Assembly (NCBI GenBank): GCA_963691705.1
Contig: OY829541.1
Coordinates: 40,813,661-40,877,660, forward strand
Length of the DNA: 64,000 nt
Origin: Viola odorata
Taxonomy: Eukaryota; Streptophyta; Magnoliopsida; Malpighiales; Violaceae
Reading direction: 5' to 3'
The position numbers and the translations under genes are program-made. The notes under the pieces were generated by a model that saw nothing but the letters and a program-made list of their open reading frames with translations, had not been told where the DNA came from and made no database searches. Within the stretch, counting starts at the first letter, position 1, and each line of letters opens with the position of its first letter. Below, one piece after another: positions 34,512-45,394 of the stretch.

Positions 34512-36523
34512 TGTTGCTACCCGATTTTTGATTTTAAATTTTTTGTCAAAATATTTTTACATTTTTTATCATCAATCGTACTTCCATTTATTTTCCTCCA
34601 ACTGGTGTGTTTATTTTTACACTTAATGTCATCTAAATTGTATTCCGTACTTTTTTCGCATTTTTATCACTTTTCCCGTTCGAACTTATATCAGTTCCGA
34701 GTAAAATTCTCGAAACTGATGGTCGAATAATTTTGCTCATTAGCCACTTATTTTTTATTATTTTTCTTACTCGCGCTATCTCATTGCGCTTCGTGCAATT
34801 TTAATTCTTGGCATTTTTTCTGTTCAAACTTTTGTCACATTACAAGCGAATTTTTATCGAACTATACAGCGAACGTTTTGTCACTTACTGTGTTCCAATT
34901 ATTTTGTTTTATTTTGCTTTACATTTTAGCATTTTTGGTTGGAGTTTTTGTTCGATTTCAGGCAAGATTTCTCGTACCGTCAGCTCGAACCAAATAAACA
35001 AATAATATGCATTTTCCCGCTCATTTTCATCATCACCGTTGATCACCATGAATTTTTCTTCTTCAAACTCGTCCAACGCTCCTCACTCTCTCCCTTGGTC
35101 TCCAAGTTCCCATTTAATGCCCATCCTCTCATCTCTGTAACCTATCCTCTCTGTCCAACCTCCCCCCCTGTCCCTAGGCTACCAAGCTTCCAAACGTTAC
35201 TCGTCGACATGTCCACCACGGCCCACGTCATCGCGCCGACGTCACCCAAGCACCGTCACCCTCGCCTCCACCACCTCAAACGCCTATGGGGGGTGGAGGC
35301 ATCAATTCACACACGAACACACACGCAGGCATTAATTCAATCCCACATCTGCAAGATTAAAACCAAACCACCCGACAAATTCAATTCAATCCATTGCAAA
35401 ATTTAAATCAAAATTCCATCCTCTGCAAAATTGTCCAATACCAATTTAAATTAAAATTATCAACAGCCACGCCGACGACAACAACACTATAAGCCGTTGT
35501 TGCCCAACTAACACAAGCCACGCTACAAACCCTTACCCATCACAACAACACCAAGCTGCAACACCGTCTCTACCACTGCCGTACGCCACCACTGCTGCCG
35601 CCGTAGCCTGTTGCTGTCGTCGCCTGCTGCAGTCACCAGAGCTGCTGGATTGCTGCCTTGCGTCATGCTTTGCTGCATGTCTGGTTCGGTTGCTCAAGGA
35701 AGAAGAAGACACAGTGGAAGGGAGGGAGATGATGGACAATGCATGTTCATTTTAATTAGTCATGGGCTTGGCTTGTGCGAAGCCCAAACGGGAGGAAAGA
35801 AGCGGGCTGGGGCTTCTTATAATTTTGTTTGGCCATAAGCCAACCCCAAATGCAAAGGAAAGGTCTTTGCAGCTAATGGGCCCAGCTAGTGGGCCCCAAT
35901 TTCTAGGCCTAATGGGCTTAGTCTAATTTTCCAGCACATTTAGTTTTCGTACTGATTTTTCCTGTGCTTGTACTGTTTATTTATTTTCGCACTTGTACAG
36001 TTTATTTATTTTTGTATGCTTGCATGTTTAATTATTTTCGTACGCTTTGTATGTCTACGTAACTATCCTGCCCGTATTTGTTCGAAATTAATTATTTTCA
36101 TTCGCACACAATAATCGTCAAATGCTTATCGTTCATCAATCATCTCCTTCAAACTCGATCAAAGGGTAAAATCAATTGATGCCCTTCGCAAGTACGCATT
36201 TCTTACCCATTTATTTATTTCACGCTCTTTGCATATATATTTGTGTGCATGATATTTAAAATTATTAAAATTTAATTTATCCATTGGGCATGATCACATA
36301 AATTAGGACTTTTATATTTCAAGCATGATTTAAACACCTCTTTTTATCCGGTAACCTTTCTAGGATATGACTCGGGTGCCTAACACCTTCCCGAGTCCAT
36401 AATACGACCTCGAACCACTGTTCTCGAGTTTAGACCCTTTTCGCCTTAGCTTTTTATTTTTTTTTCTGCCATGTTCTCAAACAATAGGTTCCCTAAACCT
36501 AGAAACAAAACAAGGGTGCGATA
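34512..36523 (+). mobile_element. Ogre-derived element O, 5' LTR
   Basis: TGTTGCTACCC start, about 2.0 kb, ending AGGGTGCGATA. It aligns along its length to 42883-44878 with scattered changes, roughly a dozen in the first 270 bases. It has lost the TATA-box stretch present in the 3' LTR: the sequence jumps from ACGCCTAT to GGGGGGTGGAGG at 35281-35298. Confidence 0.92.
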
Positions 36524-36526
36524 GTT

Positions 36527-36544
36527 TGGCGACTTCACTAGGAA
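36527..36544 (+). promoter_or_regulatory. Primer binding site of O
   Basis: TGGCGACTTCACTAGGAA, directly after the LTR and nearly the same as in F (14410-14427). Confidence 0.6.
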
Positions 36545-37120
36545 CTCATAGGGTCGAAGCCGGAATTTTTTAAGGTGTTTATTTTTATTGTGTCGATAAA
36601 ATTGCTGATTGTTTCTCGTATGATATTTTACATGATTTATTTATATGATGTATTATCACATAATTTTTTTTTTGCATGATTAATTGCTTTTCATGTATTT
36701 ATTCACTTCTGTAAATTATTTATACATGATTTGTTGCTATGTGTTACTCGCTTTGATAAACTGTCATCGCATATGCATATCCACGCATAATCCCTATCGC
36801 CGGGCATCCCCAAATAGGATTAGGTCGGTAGTAGTGAAGTCCTGGGGCCCACGCCCTGGTAAGCTTTCACAAACCCTCACTCAGACTCGAACCCCTAAAT
36901 GGATTGAGCGCCCCGGATCCTTTTATGATTCGGTAAACGCTCTCGTATCCATTTATTGAGCGACCAATTCTATGGTATCGTCCGGGAGCCTTCCAGCTAG
37001 AATAGAAGTAGTTGGTGTCACCCCAGCATATGCATCATGTTGAAATGCGTATGTTGCGACTTTGTCTCACTTTTTCTACCTGATTTCTCAAATCTTCCAT
37101 AATTCACAACTAATTTCTAC
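36545..37120 (+). other. O 5' untranslated leader
   Basis: Non-coding. The block 36770-37040 (for example TATGGTATCGTCCGGGAGCC at about 36970) is shared with F and, inverted, with 63620-63820. Confidence 0.7.
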
Positions 37121-37475
37121 CAGAATGTCCGACTTGACTCTGCAAGTGTAAAAAATAAGACTCGACAAGCTATTAGGAATCCCTACTCGTGTCAAGGAGG
37201 GTGACTACGTTTGGTGTTGGTCGGATATCGAGGCACGATTTCCGCTATCAAATGGGGCTAGGCGCTTAAGGATTCTGGCCTTCGCCATTGTAGGATTCGT
37301 CCTTTTTCTGAGGATGAGAAACGCCATCGACTCTTCAGCAGCCAACATCTTTTACGAGATGGAGGTAAATGCCATCAATCCTACAACAACCATCTTGGCC
37401 GAGACCTTTCGTTCCTTAGACTCCTGCCGAAGGAAGGGGAAAGGGAGGCTCACCTGCTGCGCCCAGCTACTGACT
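37121..37475 (+). pseudogene. Fragment of Ogre ORF1 in O
   Basis: About 118 codons homologous to F ORF1 (15455-15820): SDIEARF, RRLRILAFAIVGFVLF, and INPTTTILAETFRSLDSCRR followed by CCAQLLTF. Both ends are lost and it runs directly into T-rich repeats. This is the only clear coding remnant in O; gag, protease, RT, RNase H and integrase are absent. Confidence 0.8.
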
Positions 37476-37620
37476 TTTCGCAGATTTTCCACAATTTTTC
37501 CCATGTACAAATTTTTTCGCAGATTTTCTATCTATATTTATTCATGCATTTTTTTCCATGTTTGCGATTTTGTTATTTCCGCAGTTTTTCACCTTTTACT
37601 CTTCTGATTTATTAGATCAT
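37476..37620 (+). repeat. Degenerate CGCAGATTTTCC repeat
   Basis: Four or so diverged units of about 25-35 bp (TTTTCGCAGATTTTCCAC and variants). The same motif forms a much longer run, inverted, in M (about 63060-63560). Confidence 0.6.
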
Positions 37621-38400
37621 CATTCTGATTTTCAGTCTATTCTACATCTAGATGCTATTGATTAGTTTCCTTTCTTACAGAACAAAGGCATGAAAGGGAG
37701 CTTCACCATAGTCGAGCCTACGACTATAAACAAGGGCGCTTCGTGGGTGGCAACCCAATTGTTCTTCTCAAATATCTCTATTATTGTCCATTTAATTTTT
37801 AATTCAGAATTTTGGATATCTTTCCCTCCAGACTTATTATTTAATTCCCTCTTTATTTCAGGTGCAATAAGACTTGTAAACTTGGGGGCAAGCAAGTGGA
37901 ATGATAACCAGCAGAAGGCGTTAGGGAATATCAATGGTGGAGTACATTATTACCGGGGGGCAAAGCGAAGAGAGCGTTAATTCGCAAACAATGAGCTTTG
38001 TGCGTCCATCCCACCTTTGCTTTCAGATCACTATTACAATGGGCCAGAGGATCCCTCCTTCTACCAGTTCCTAATCAACATGCTTAACGCAGTCTTATTC
38101 TACAATATAATGACATTTGTGCCCCACATGGCTCTCGACTGCAAATTCAAAGTTCAACTATGGTCAAATCCTTCATGTTTTGAATTTGATCATCACAACC
38201 ATTCTCCGCAAGATCTTCCCGCGTACATGCACGATGACCATACGGTGAAGATCAATCCTCCAATTTGTGGGCCAGTAAGTGAAGACATTGATGGGATTGC
38301 ATTCACTTATTTTATCTGCAATCCCATGCTACAAAAGCTGAAGCGTTGGAGCCTCCCCTCAAAGCAACAATTGGTTAGCTTCCATCTCTAGCTGACCAAG
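37621..38400 (+). other. O interior, spacer with uncertain frame
   Basis: Includes AAGGGCGCTTCGTGGGTGGC (about 37732), which resembles the GCGCTT...GGGAGGCAACCC junction found after pol in many Athila/Tat elements and recurs inverted in M at 62890-62930. A 124-codon frame at 38017-38391 is not recognised and may be chance. It looks like sequence retained downstream of a deleted pol. Confidence 0.45.
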
Positions 38401-40756
38401 TGTTCTCTTCTGTCACTCCCAATGTTAGCCATGCTTCCTGATCAAAATCATCAGCAATTGGTCATCCCCAACATAAAGGATGTCTAGAGCAGTCAAGGAG
38501 TGAATCAGGAAATTTTTTAAGATAGTTCATCATTTGCTACAGTGAGCGGGTTTCTTTGCAAAACATCAATACATTTTGCAAATAACCAGTCTCAAGGTTC
38601 ATTCTAAACCCATCTTTCCCTAGAAGTCTGATCAAGTCCAGAAATGATTCAGCGTTCCTAAGACAGAATCTAAGGAGAAATCGTGCAAGGAATTATCAGG
38701 TTGTGGTTGACTATAATGGAACTGTTAGAAATGTCTACAACAATACTATTATCTAGTTTGAGTGCGAACGATGCTGGATCAGAATCATGAAGCTGATTCC
38801 CAGCTGGTGAACCTATCAAATCATTTAGCTGCCACTTGATGTACACATATCTAGAGAAGTCCACTTTCCTCTCTACCTCTTTAAATTTTGTATAAACATT
38901 CTGCATTCATTCCCATATTGGGGGGGGGGCAAATTTTTAAAGTGGTCATAAATTTTCATGAGTGGTCATGCCCTCACATTTTGTTTATAAAATTGATAAA
39001 AAACGGTTAAGATTTTTTGTGATTGTGAATAAAATTCTTTGAATAAAATCCACACTACCCTCAAATTTTTCAAACCTTCCCTAAATTGAGCATGCTCATC
39101 ATTTTATTGCATCATGGATAACTTGTGCATCCATTTGAAATTATATGACATGCATGATCTCACCTACTAGCTCTTATATCTGCAGCATGACTTAGACGTA
39201 AGCAGTCATAAATACATCCCTGTGAGCATTTTGGGCCTTCACGCCATACTTCGCTCATGAGTGCAAATGCTAAACTAAGTGCTAGTTAGATTTGCATAAT
39301 ATCTAGGGTACATGCACCATCAGACATGGGATAGCAGTAAGATGACAGGGGACTTCACTCTTTGCTTCTACCTTTCTTTGGTCTTCAAATTCTTTTGCCT
39401 CTCAAACACTTATCTTTGTTCATTGTTCCATTCATTTCTTCCTAAACCACTTCTAAAAGCTTTCACTTCCACTTGAACTCCCTAAATAATGAGCAGTGCC
39501 CAACTGAGGTTGTTAACCAAAGGTAAGGTGCACATCGAACTTGGTTAGCGCAAGAGGGAATGCGAAAACTTCAAGGATTGTTGATGATCAACGCCAGGAA
39601 AAGGACCGAATAAATAAAGACTTGAAGGCCCCCGCCAAAGATAAGACGAAATTGTACTTGCTTTACTTGTAAAAAATAAAAAAATAAAAAAAAAAAGGAA
39701 AAAATAAAAGTGTTCAAGGAACACAATCAACGAAAAGCAGAAGCGAGTACAAAAAATGGTTCTAAGTCAATCTTCCAAAGGAGGGGAACGCTACTTGTTC
39801 TTGCAGCAACCAGAGCAATAGTAAAGTAGTGGTGGTGCACGACAGTAGCAACTGGTCCGGCCAATCTCGGACCCAGAAAGGGAAAACTTCATCGTCTTGG
39901 GTTCATCAAAGATTCAAAAAACCTAGTTGGGTATTTCGAAGAAGGGGACTTAGGTTGTATTTAAACAACAATTTGTGGAGAAGAAGACTGACATTTCAAA
40001 GGAAAAGCTTCAGGGTTTCACCAAACTCTCGCAAACTGCGCTCGATGTGCACCTTACCTTCGGTTAGCAACCTCAGTTGAGCATCGCTCATTAAAAACCC
40101 TTTCTTCTTCTGCCAAAAAGCACTCTCTTCCAAAAATAGATTCTTTCTTCTCTTTTTCTTTCTGTCTATCCACTACATATTTCTGTTCTCCTGCAAAGTC
40201 CTCTCTATTATTAGAATGCCCATGCATGTGCATCTTCGTATGAAGTTTATTCACTCGGATTGACATTGCAAATTTGATTTTGTGCTATGTTTATTGCATT
40301 TTTATGAGTTTAAACACGTAGCCTTATTTCTGAGTGTGAGCGCAAACACCAGCATCCGGTGAGGATTACTTACGTCTACATGATGTGGGAAAGTCTTGTC
40401 CTTGAGGTCGTTATCTCCTGGGCAAGATGCAGATGCTTTTCTAGGCTTGTATCAAGCATGCTTGTATGACAAAAAACTGGATGACATGTTCTCCAGAAAT
40501 GGATTAAATTTGTTGAGCCTTCTCTTGATAGGGAAGTTGTTTTTATCTTGAAAAATGTTGGGGGCAAACCTTAGGGTAGTGTGGAATTACTTTCACATAC
40601 AACATACATTATTTGATCTCTTTGTTTTCCCAATTGCTCTTTCTATTTTCCATCCATTGTTGCTCCGTGTTTGTTTCCTCCCTATTTTCAAGATACAGAT
40701 ATGTTTCGAAGGAATCTCACACTACCAAGAATCTCCGCCAACAAATTCAATCAAAA
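38401..40756 (+). other. O interior, long non-coding 3' region
   Basis: No gene. Two blocks resemble the Athila B 3' region: 39180-39350 versus 33600-33800, and 40170-40580 versus 45010-45394 (for example GTGTGAGCGCAAACAC versus GTGTGAGTGCAAACAC, then GGGAAAGT...GGTCGTTATC). Parts recur inverted in M (60620-61940), so they belong to the O/M family. A run of ten G lies at 38921-38930. Confidence 0.55.
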
Positions 40757-41100
40757 CATCCGAATGGAGTACGTTACCAGTCCACCATCAATTTTATGTG
40801 GCGAATCACGCTTCCCCACCCCCACTATTCAAACATCCGAATGGAGCACGTTACCACTCCACCATCAATTTTATGCAGTGGATCACGCTTCCCCACCGTC
40901 CAATCAACATCCGAATGGAGCACGTTACCACTCCACAATCATTTTTGTGTAGCGGTCCATTTTCCTCCACCATCCAATGAACATCCGAATGGAGCATGTT
41001 ACCACTCCTCAATCAACTTCGTGCGACGGATCATAATCCTCTACTATCTTCGACATCCGAATGAAGTACGTTACCACTTCCAATCTACTCTGCATCGCCG
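40757..41100 (+). repeat. 74-bp tandem array in O
   Basis: Five diverged units starting CATCCGAATGGA at 40757, 40834, 40908, 40982 and 41054 (spacing 72-77 bp). A single related unit is found inverted in M near 60380-60450. Confidence 0.85.
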
Positions 41101-41335
41101 ACGAGAGTCATCGATATCAGAGCAAAGCTACATCAGCATCAACCTCCAACGGGCAGTAGCGTCCAAAAGGATTCCAGCAACGTCCTCGCTATCAGAGACC
41201 AACAATGACCTCGCTATCAGAGATCACCAACGTCATCACTATCAGAAATCGACCTCGCTATCAGAGATCCTCCCTCGCTATCAGAGATCACTCCCTCACT
41301 ATTAGAGACATCCTTCCTCAAAATATCTGAAAAGA
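41101..41335 (+). repeat. CTATCAGAGATC short tandem array in O
   Basis: About seven irregular units of 18-30 bp built on CGCTATCAGAGATC. In M the same motif, inverted, is expanded across about 59760-60310. Confidence 0.8.
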
Positions 41336-41456
41336 CCAACGATTCCCCTACATCCGAGCAAAGGTACGTAACAATCAACCAAGCATACGAGCAAAGGTAC
41401 GTTCTAATCCTCTTTTACTTCTCTGCAATTTATCTCCTCCCAGAGCGACTTTAGTA

Positions 41457-42280
41457 CATGCACTGTCTTTAAATGTTGTAAGTGGTTCGTCCCCACAACA
41501 TGTGTCTTTAGATGTTGTAAGCGGTTCGTCCCCACAACATGTGTCTTTAGGTTGCGTAAGTGGTTCGTCCCCACACACTGTCTTTAAATGTTGTAAGCGG
41601 TTCGTCCTCACAATATGTGTCTGTAGATATTGTAAGCGGTTCGTCCCCACAACATGTGTCTTTCTAGGTTGTGTAAGCGGTTCGTCCCCACACACTGTCT
41701 TTAAATGTTGTAAGCGGTTCGTCCCCACAACATGTGTCTTTAGATGTTGTAAGCGATTTGTCCCCACAACATGTGTCTTTATAGGTCGCGTAAGTGGTTC
41801 GTCCCCACACACTGTCTTTAAATGTTGTAAACGGTTTGTCCCCACAACATGTCTTTAGATGTTGTAAGTGGTTCGTCCCCACAACATGTGTCTTTCTAGG
41901 TTGCGTAAGCGGTTCGTCCCCACGCATTGTCTTTAAATGTTGTAAGTTGTTCGTCCCCACAACATGTGTCTTTAGATGTTGTAAGTGGTTCGTCCCCACA
42001 ACATGTGTCTTTCGGTCGCGTAAGCGGTTCATCCCCATGCACTGTTTTAAATGTTGTAAGCGGTTTGTCCCTACAATATGTGTCTTTCGGTCGCGTAAGC
42101 AGTTCGTCCACACGCACTGTTTTTAAAATATTGTGAGTGGTTCATCCCCACAACATGTGTCTTTATAGGTTGCATAGGCGGTTCGTCCCCACGCACTATT
42201 TTAAATGTTATAAGCGGTTTGTCCCCACAACATGTGTCTTTCTAGGTTGCGTAAGCGGTTCGTCCCCACACACTTTACTT
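41457..42280 (+). repeat. 39-bp tandem array in O
   Basis: About 21 units of 35-44 bp with the core GCGGTTCGTCCCCACAACAT, alternating between TTAGATGTTGTAAG and AGGTTGCGTAAG leaders. The array makes long open frames on both strands, which are repeat artefacts. M keeps only one such unit (inverted, about 59598-59630). Confidence 0.9.
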
Positions 42281-42393
42281 TCCGCACCTTACTTTACTTT
42301 TCGCAAATTACTTCAAATCTGCATTTATATTCCTATAACTTGCATTCAGATTTATGCACTGCATCCCTTTTAAATTCCCGACATATCATTCTA

Positions 42394-42690
42394 CATCAAT
42401 CAGCGATGGCCTACGAGTACGACCCTCGACGGAGCTGAAGTTTAATTTTTCTGCATCAATCAGCGACGGCCTACGAGTACGACCCTCGACGGAGCTGAAG
42501 TTTAATTTTTCTGCATCAATCAGCGACGGCCTACGAGTACGACCCTCGACGGAGCTGAAGTTTAATTTTTCCACATCAATCAACGACGGCCTACGAGTAC
42601 GACCCTCGACGGAGCTGAAGTTTAATTTTTCTGCATGATCAGCAACGATTTACGAGTACGACCCTCGTCGGCGCTGAGGTTTACATTTTT
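42394..42690 (+). repeat. 60-bp tandem array in O
   Basis: Five units with exact 60-bp spacing (42394, 42454, 42514, 42574, 42634). Units 2 and 3 are nearly identical; the last is shorter and diverged. Core: GGCCTACGAGTACGACCCTC. This motif is not seen in M. Confidence 0.95.
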
Positions 42691-42818
42691 CGCACTTTAC
42701 TTTCAACATCAACCTAGGGACTACGAGTACTACCCTCGCCCAAGTCAAAGTTCACCAATCACCCACTCCAAGGTAAGTCTGCATTTACAAAACCATTGCT
42801 GGTTCGGGAGCAACCATC

Positions 42819-42871
42819 TTTACTGCTCATCAAAAATCTCGGTTGCACCAGATTTTTGATAAGACAGTAAA
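42819..42871 (+). other. Hairpin upstream of the O polypurine tract
   Basis: TTTACTG, spacer, ATCAAAAATCT, 10-base loop, AGATTTTTGAT, spacer, CAGTAAA: an 11-bp inner and 7-bp outer stem separated by a small internal loop. The same hairpin occurs at the same distance from the LTR in M (58933-58985) and at the right window edge (63965 onward). Confidence 0.8.
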
Positions 42872-42882
42872 AAGGGGGCAAC
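42869..42882 (+). promoter_or_regulatory. Polypurine tract of O
   Basis: AAAAAGGGGGCAAC directly before the 3' LTR; the usual site for plus-strand DNA priming. Confidence 0.75.
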
Positions 42883-43662
42883 TGTTGCTACCCAATTTTT
42901 GATTTTAAATTTTTCGTCAAAACATTTTTACATTTTTTATCTTCAATAGTACTTCCATTTATTTTCCTCCAACTGATGTTTATTTTTACACTTAATGTCA
43001 TCTAAATTGTATTCCGTACTTTTTTCGTATTTTTGTCACTTTTCCTGTTCAACTTATATCGATTCCGAGTAAAATTCTCGAAACCGATGGTCGAATAATT
43101 TTGCTCATTAGCCACTTATTTTTTATTATTTTTCTAACTCGCGCTATCTCATTGCGCTTCGTGCAATTTTAATTCTTGGCATTTTTTCTGTTCAAACTTT
43201 TGTCACATTACAAGCGAATTTTTATCGAACTATACAACGAACATTTTGTCACTTACTGTGTTCCAATTATTTTGTTTTATTTTGCTCTACATTTTAGCAT
43301 TTTCAGTTCGAGTTTTTGTTCGATTTCAGGCAAGATTTCTCGTACCGTCAGCTCGAACCAAATAAACAAATAATATGCATTTTCCCGCTCATTTTCATCA
43401 TCACCGTTGATCACCATGACTTTTTCTTCTTCAAACTCATCCAACGCTCCTCACTCTCTCCCTTGGTCTCCAAGTTCCCATTTAATGCCCATCCTCTCAT
43501 CTCTGCAACCTCACCCTCTCTGCAACCTATCCTCTCTATCCAACCTCTCTCTCCCTGTCCCTAGGCTACCAAGCTTCCAAACGTTGCTCGTCGACACGTC
43601 CACCACGGCCCACGTCATCGCGTCGACGTCACCCAAGCAACGTCACCCTCGCCTCAAACGCC

Positions 43663-43670
43663 TATAAATA
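43663..43670 (+). promoter_or_regulatory. TATA box of O 3' LTR
   Basis: CCTATAAATAGC context; absent from the O 5' LTR by deletion. It could drive outward transcription into the Athila B 3' region. Confidence 0.6.
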
Positions 43671-43691
43671 GCAAGCAACCAGCACCATATT

Positions 43692-43712
43692 GGGGGGGGG
43701 GGGGGGGGGGGG
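43692..43712 (+). repeat. Poly(G) run of 21
   Basis: Uninterrupted G-run just downstream of the O 3' LTR TATA box. Length could be affected by assembly error. Confidence 0.9.
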
Positions 43713-44878
43713 TGGAGGCATCATTCACACATGAACACACGCGCAGGCATTAATTCAATCCTACCTCTGCAAGATTAAAACTAAGCATCCCGACAAATTC
43801 AATTCAATCCATTGCAAAATTAAAATCAAAACACCCAATTAAATCAAAATTCCATCCTCTGCAAAATTGTCCAATACCAATTTAAATAAAATTATCAACA
43901 GCCACGCCGGCGATATCAACGCCACAGACCGCTGTTGCCCAACCACTACAAGCCACGCTGCAAACCCTTACCCATCACAGCTACACCTGCTGCAGTCACC
44001 AGAGTTACTGGACTGCTGCCTTGCGTCGTGCTTTGCTGCATGTTTAGTTCAGTTTCTCAAGGAAGAAGAAGACACAGTAGAAGGGAGGGAGATGATGAAT
44101 AGTGCATGTTCATTTTAATTGGTCATGGGCTTAGCTTGTGCCAAGCCCAAACAGGAGGAAAGAAGCGGGTTGGGGCTTCTTATAATTTGGTTTGGCCATA
44201 AGCCAAGCCCAAATGCAAAGGAAAGGGCTTTGCAGCTGATGGGCCCAGCTAGTAGGCCCCAATTTCTAGGCCTAGTCCAATTTTCCAGCCCATTTAGTTT
44301 TCGTACTGATTTTTCCTATGCTTGTACTGTTTATTTATTTTCGCACTTGTACTGTTTATTTATTTTCGTATGCTTGCATGTTTAATTATTTTTGTACGCT
44401 TTGCATGTCTAGGGAACTATCCTGCCCGTGTTTGTTCAAAATTAATTATTTTCATTCGCACACAATAATCGTCAAATACTTATCGTTCATCAATCATCTC
44501 CTTCAAACTCGATCAAATGGTAAAATCAATCGATGCCCTTCGCAAGTACACATTTCTTACCCTTTTATTTATTTCACGCTCTTCGCATATATATTCGTGT
44601 GCATGATATTTAAAATTATTAAAATTTAATTTATCCATTGGGCATGATCACATAAATTAGGACTTTTTATATTTCATGCATGATTTAAACACCTCTTTTT
44701 ATCCAGTAACCTTTCTAGGATGTGACTCGGGTGCTTAACACCTTACCGAGTCTATAATACGACCTCGAACCACTGTTCTCGGGTTTAGACCCTTTTCGCC
44801 TTAGCTTTTTATTTTGTTTTCTGCTATGTTCTCAAACGATAGGTTCCCTAAACCTAGAAACAAAATAGGGGTGTCACA

Positions 44879-45394
44879 CTTCTCTTCCCCTTTCTTTTCT
44901 TTTCTGCCTTTTCCTTCATCTTTTTCCTCTATTTTATTTTCTCCCTTTCTATTCTCTTTTCTCCTCCGCACCCATTCCTACGTTTTCTTGTTCCTTTTAT
45001 TATTATTTTTTTTGCAAAGTCTTCTCCGATCGCTAGATTGCCCTCACATGTGTACTACAGTACTTAGATTGATGTGCAAACTCTGCCTTGTGTTGTGTTA
45101 TTTTCATTTTAGAGTGATAAACACATATTCTGTTGTGAGTGTGAGTGCAAACACATATCCAAGTGAGGACTACTAGTGAACAGGCTTGGTCTGGGAAAGT
45201 TCGATTGATAGGGTCGTTATCCTATCAGCCAGTTGCAGGTGCTTGTCTAGGGCAGGATGTGTTTTGGTTTGGTGCAGCGTGCCGAATGAGATGTCTAATC
45301 TGTGTGTTAAGGGGTTGAGGTTGTGTGTTATGCATGAGGTGATTTTCAGTTTTGTTAATGCTCGAGGGCGAGCATTGGGCAGTGTGGGGATGTT
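44879..45394 (+). other. Athila B 3' region, second part, with polypurine tract
   Basis: Begins with the right CTTCT duplication of O (44879-44883), then continues the non-coding Athila 3' region. It ends with GTGTGGGGATG (about 45383-45392), the polypurine-type motif before the B 3' LTR. Confidence 0.75.

Larger units (their letters stand above)
42883..44878 (+). mobile_element. Ogre-derived element O, 3' LTR
   Basis: TGTTGCTACCC to GGGGTGTCACA, 1996 bp, followed by the CTTCT target duplication. It keeps the TATA box and has a run of 21 G at 43692-43712, where the 5' LTR has six. Confidence 0.92.

Noticed and set aside
38017..38391. 124-codon frame in O as a gene
   Set aside because: No recognisable domain and no counterpart I could find in M; kept only as an uncertain frame in the spacer entry.
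41375..42136. Overlapping open frames of 110-156 codons on both strands
   Set aside because: They come from the 39-bp tandem array, which lacks stops in several phases. There is no domain and the peptides are periodic.
41457..42280. Regularly spaced short repeats resembling a CRISPR array
   Set aside because: Units are adjacent and diverged, without unique spacers or cas genes, and lie inside a plant retrotransposon.
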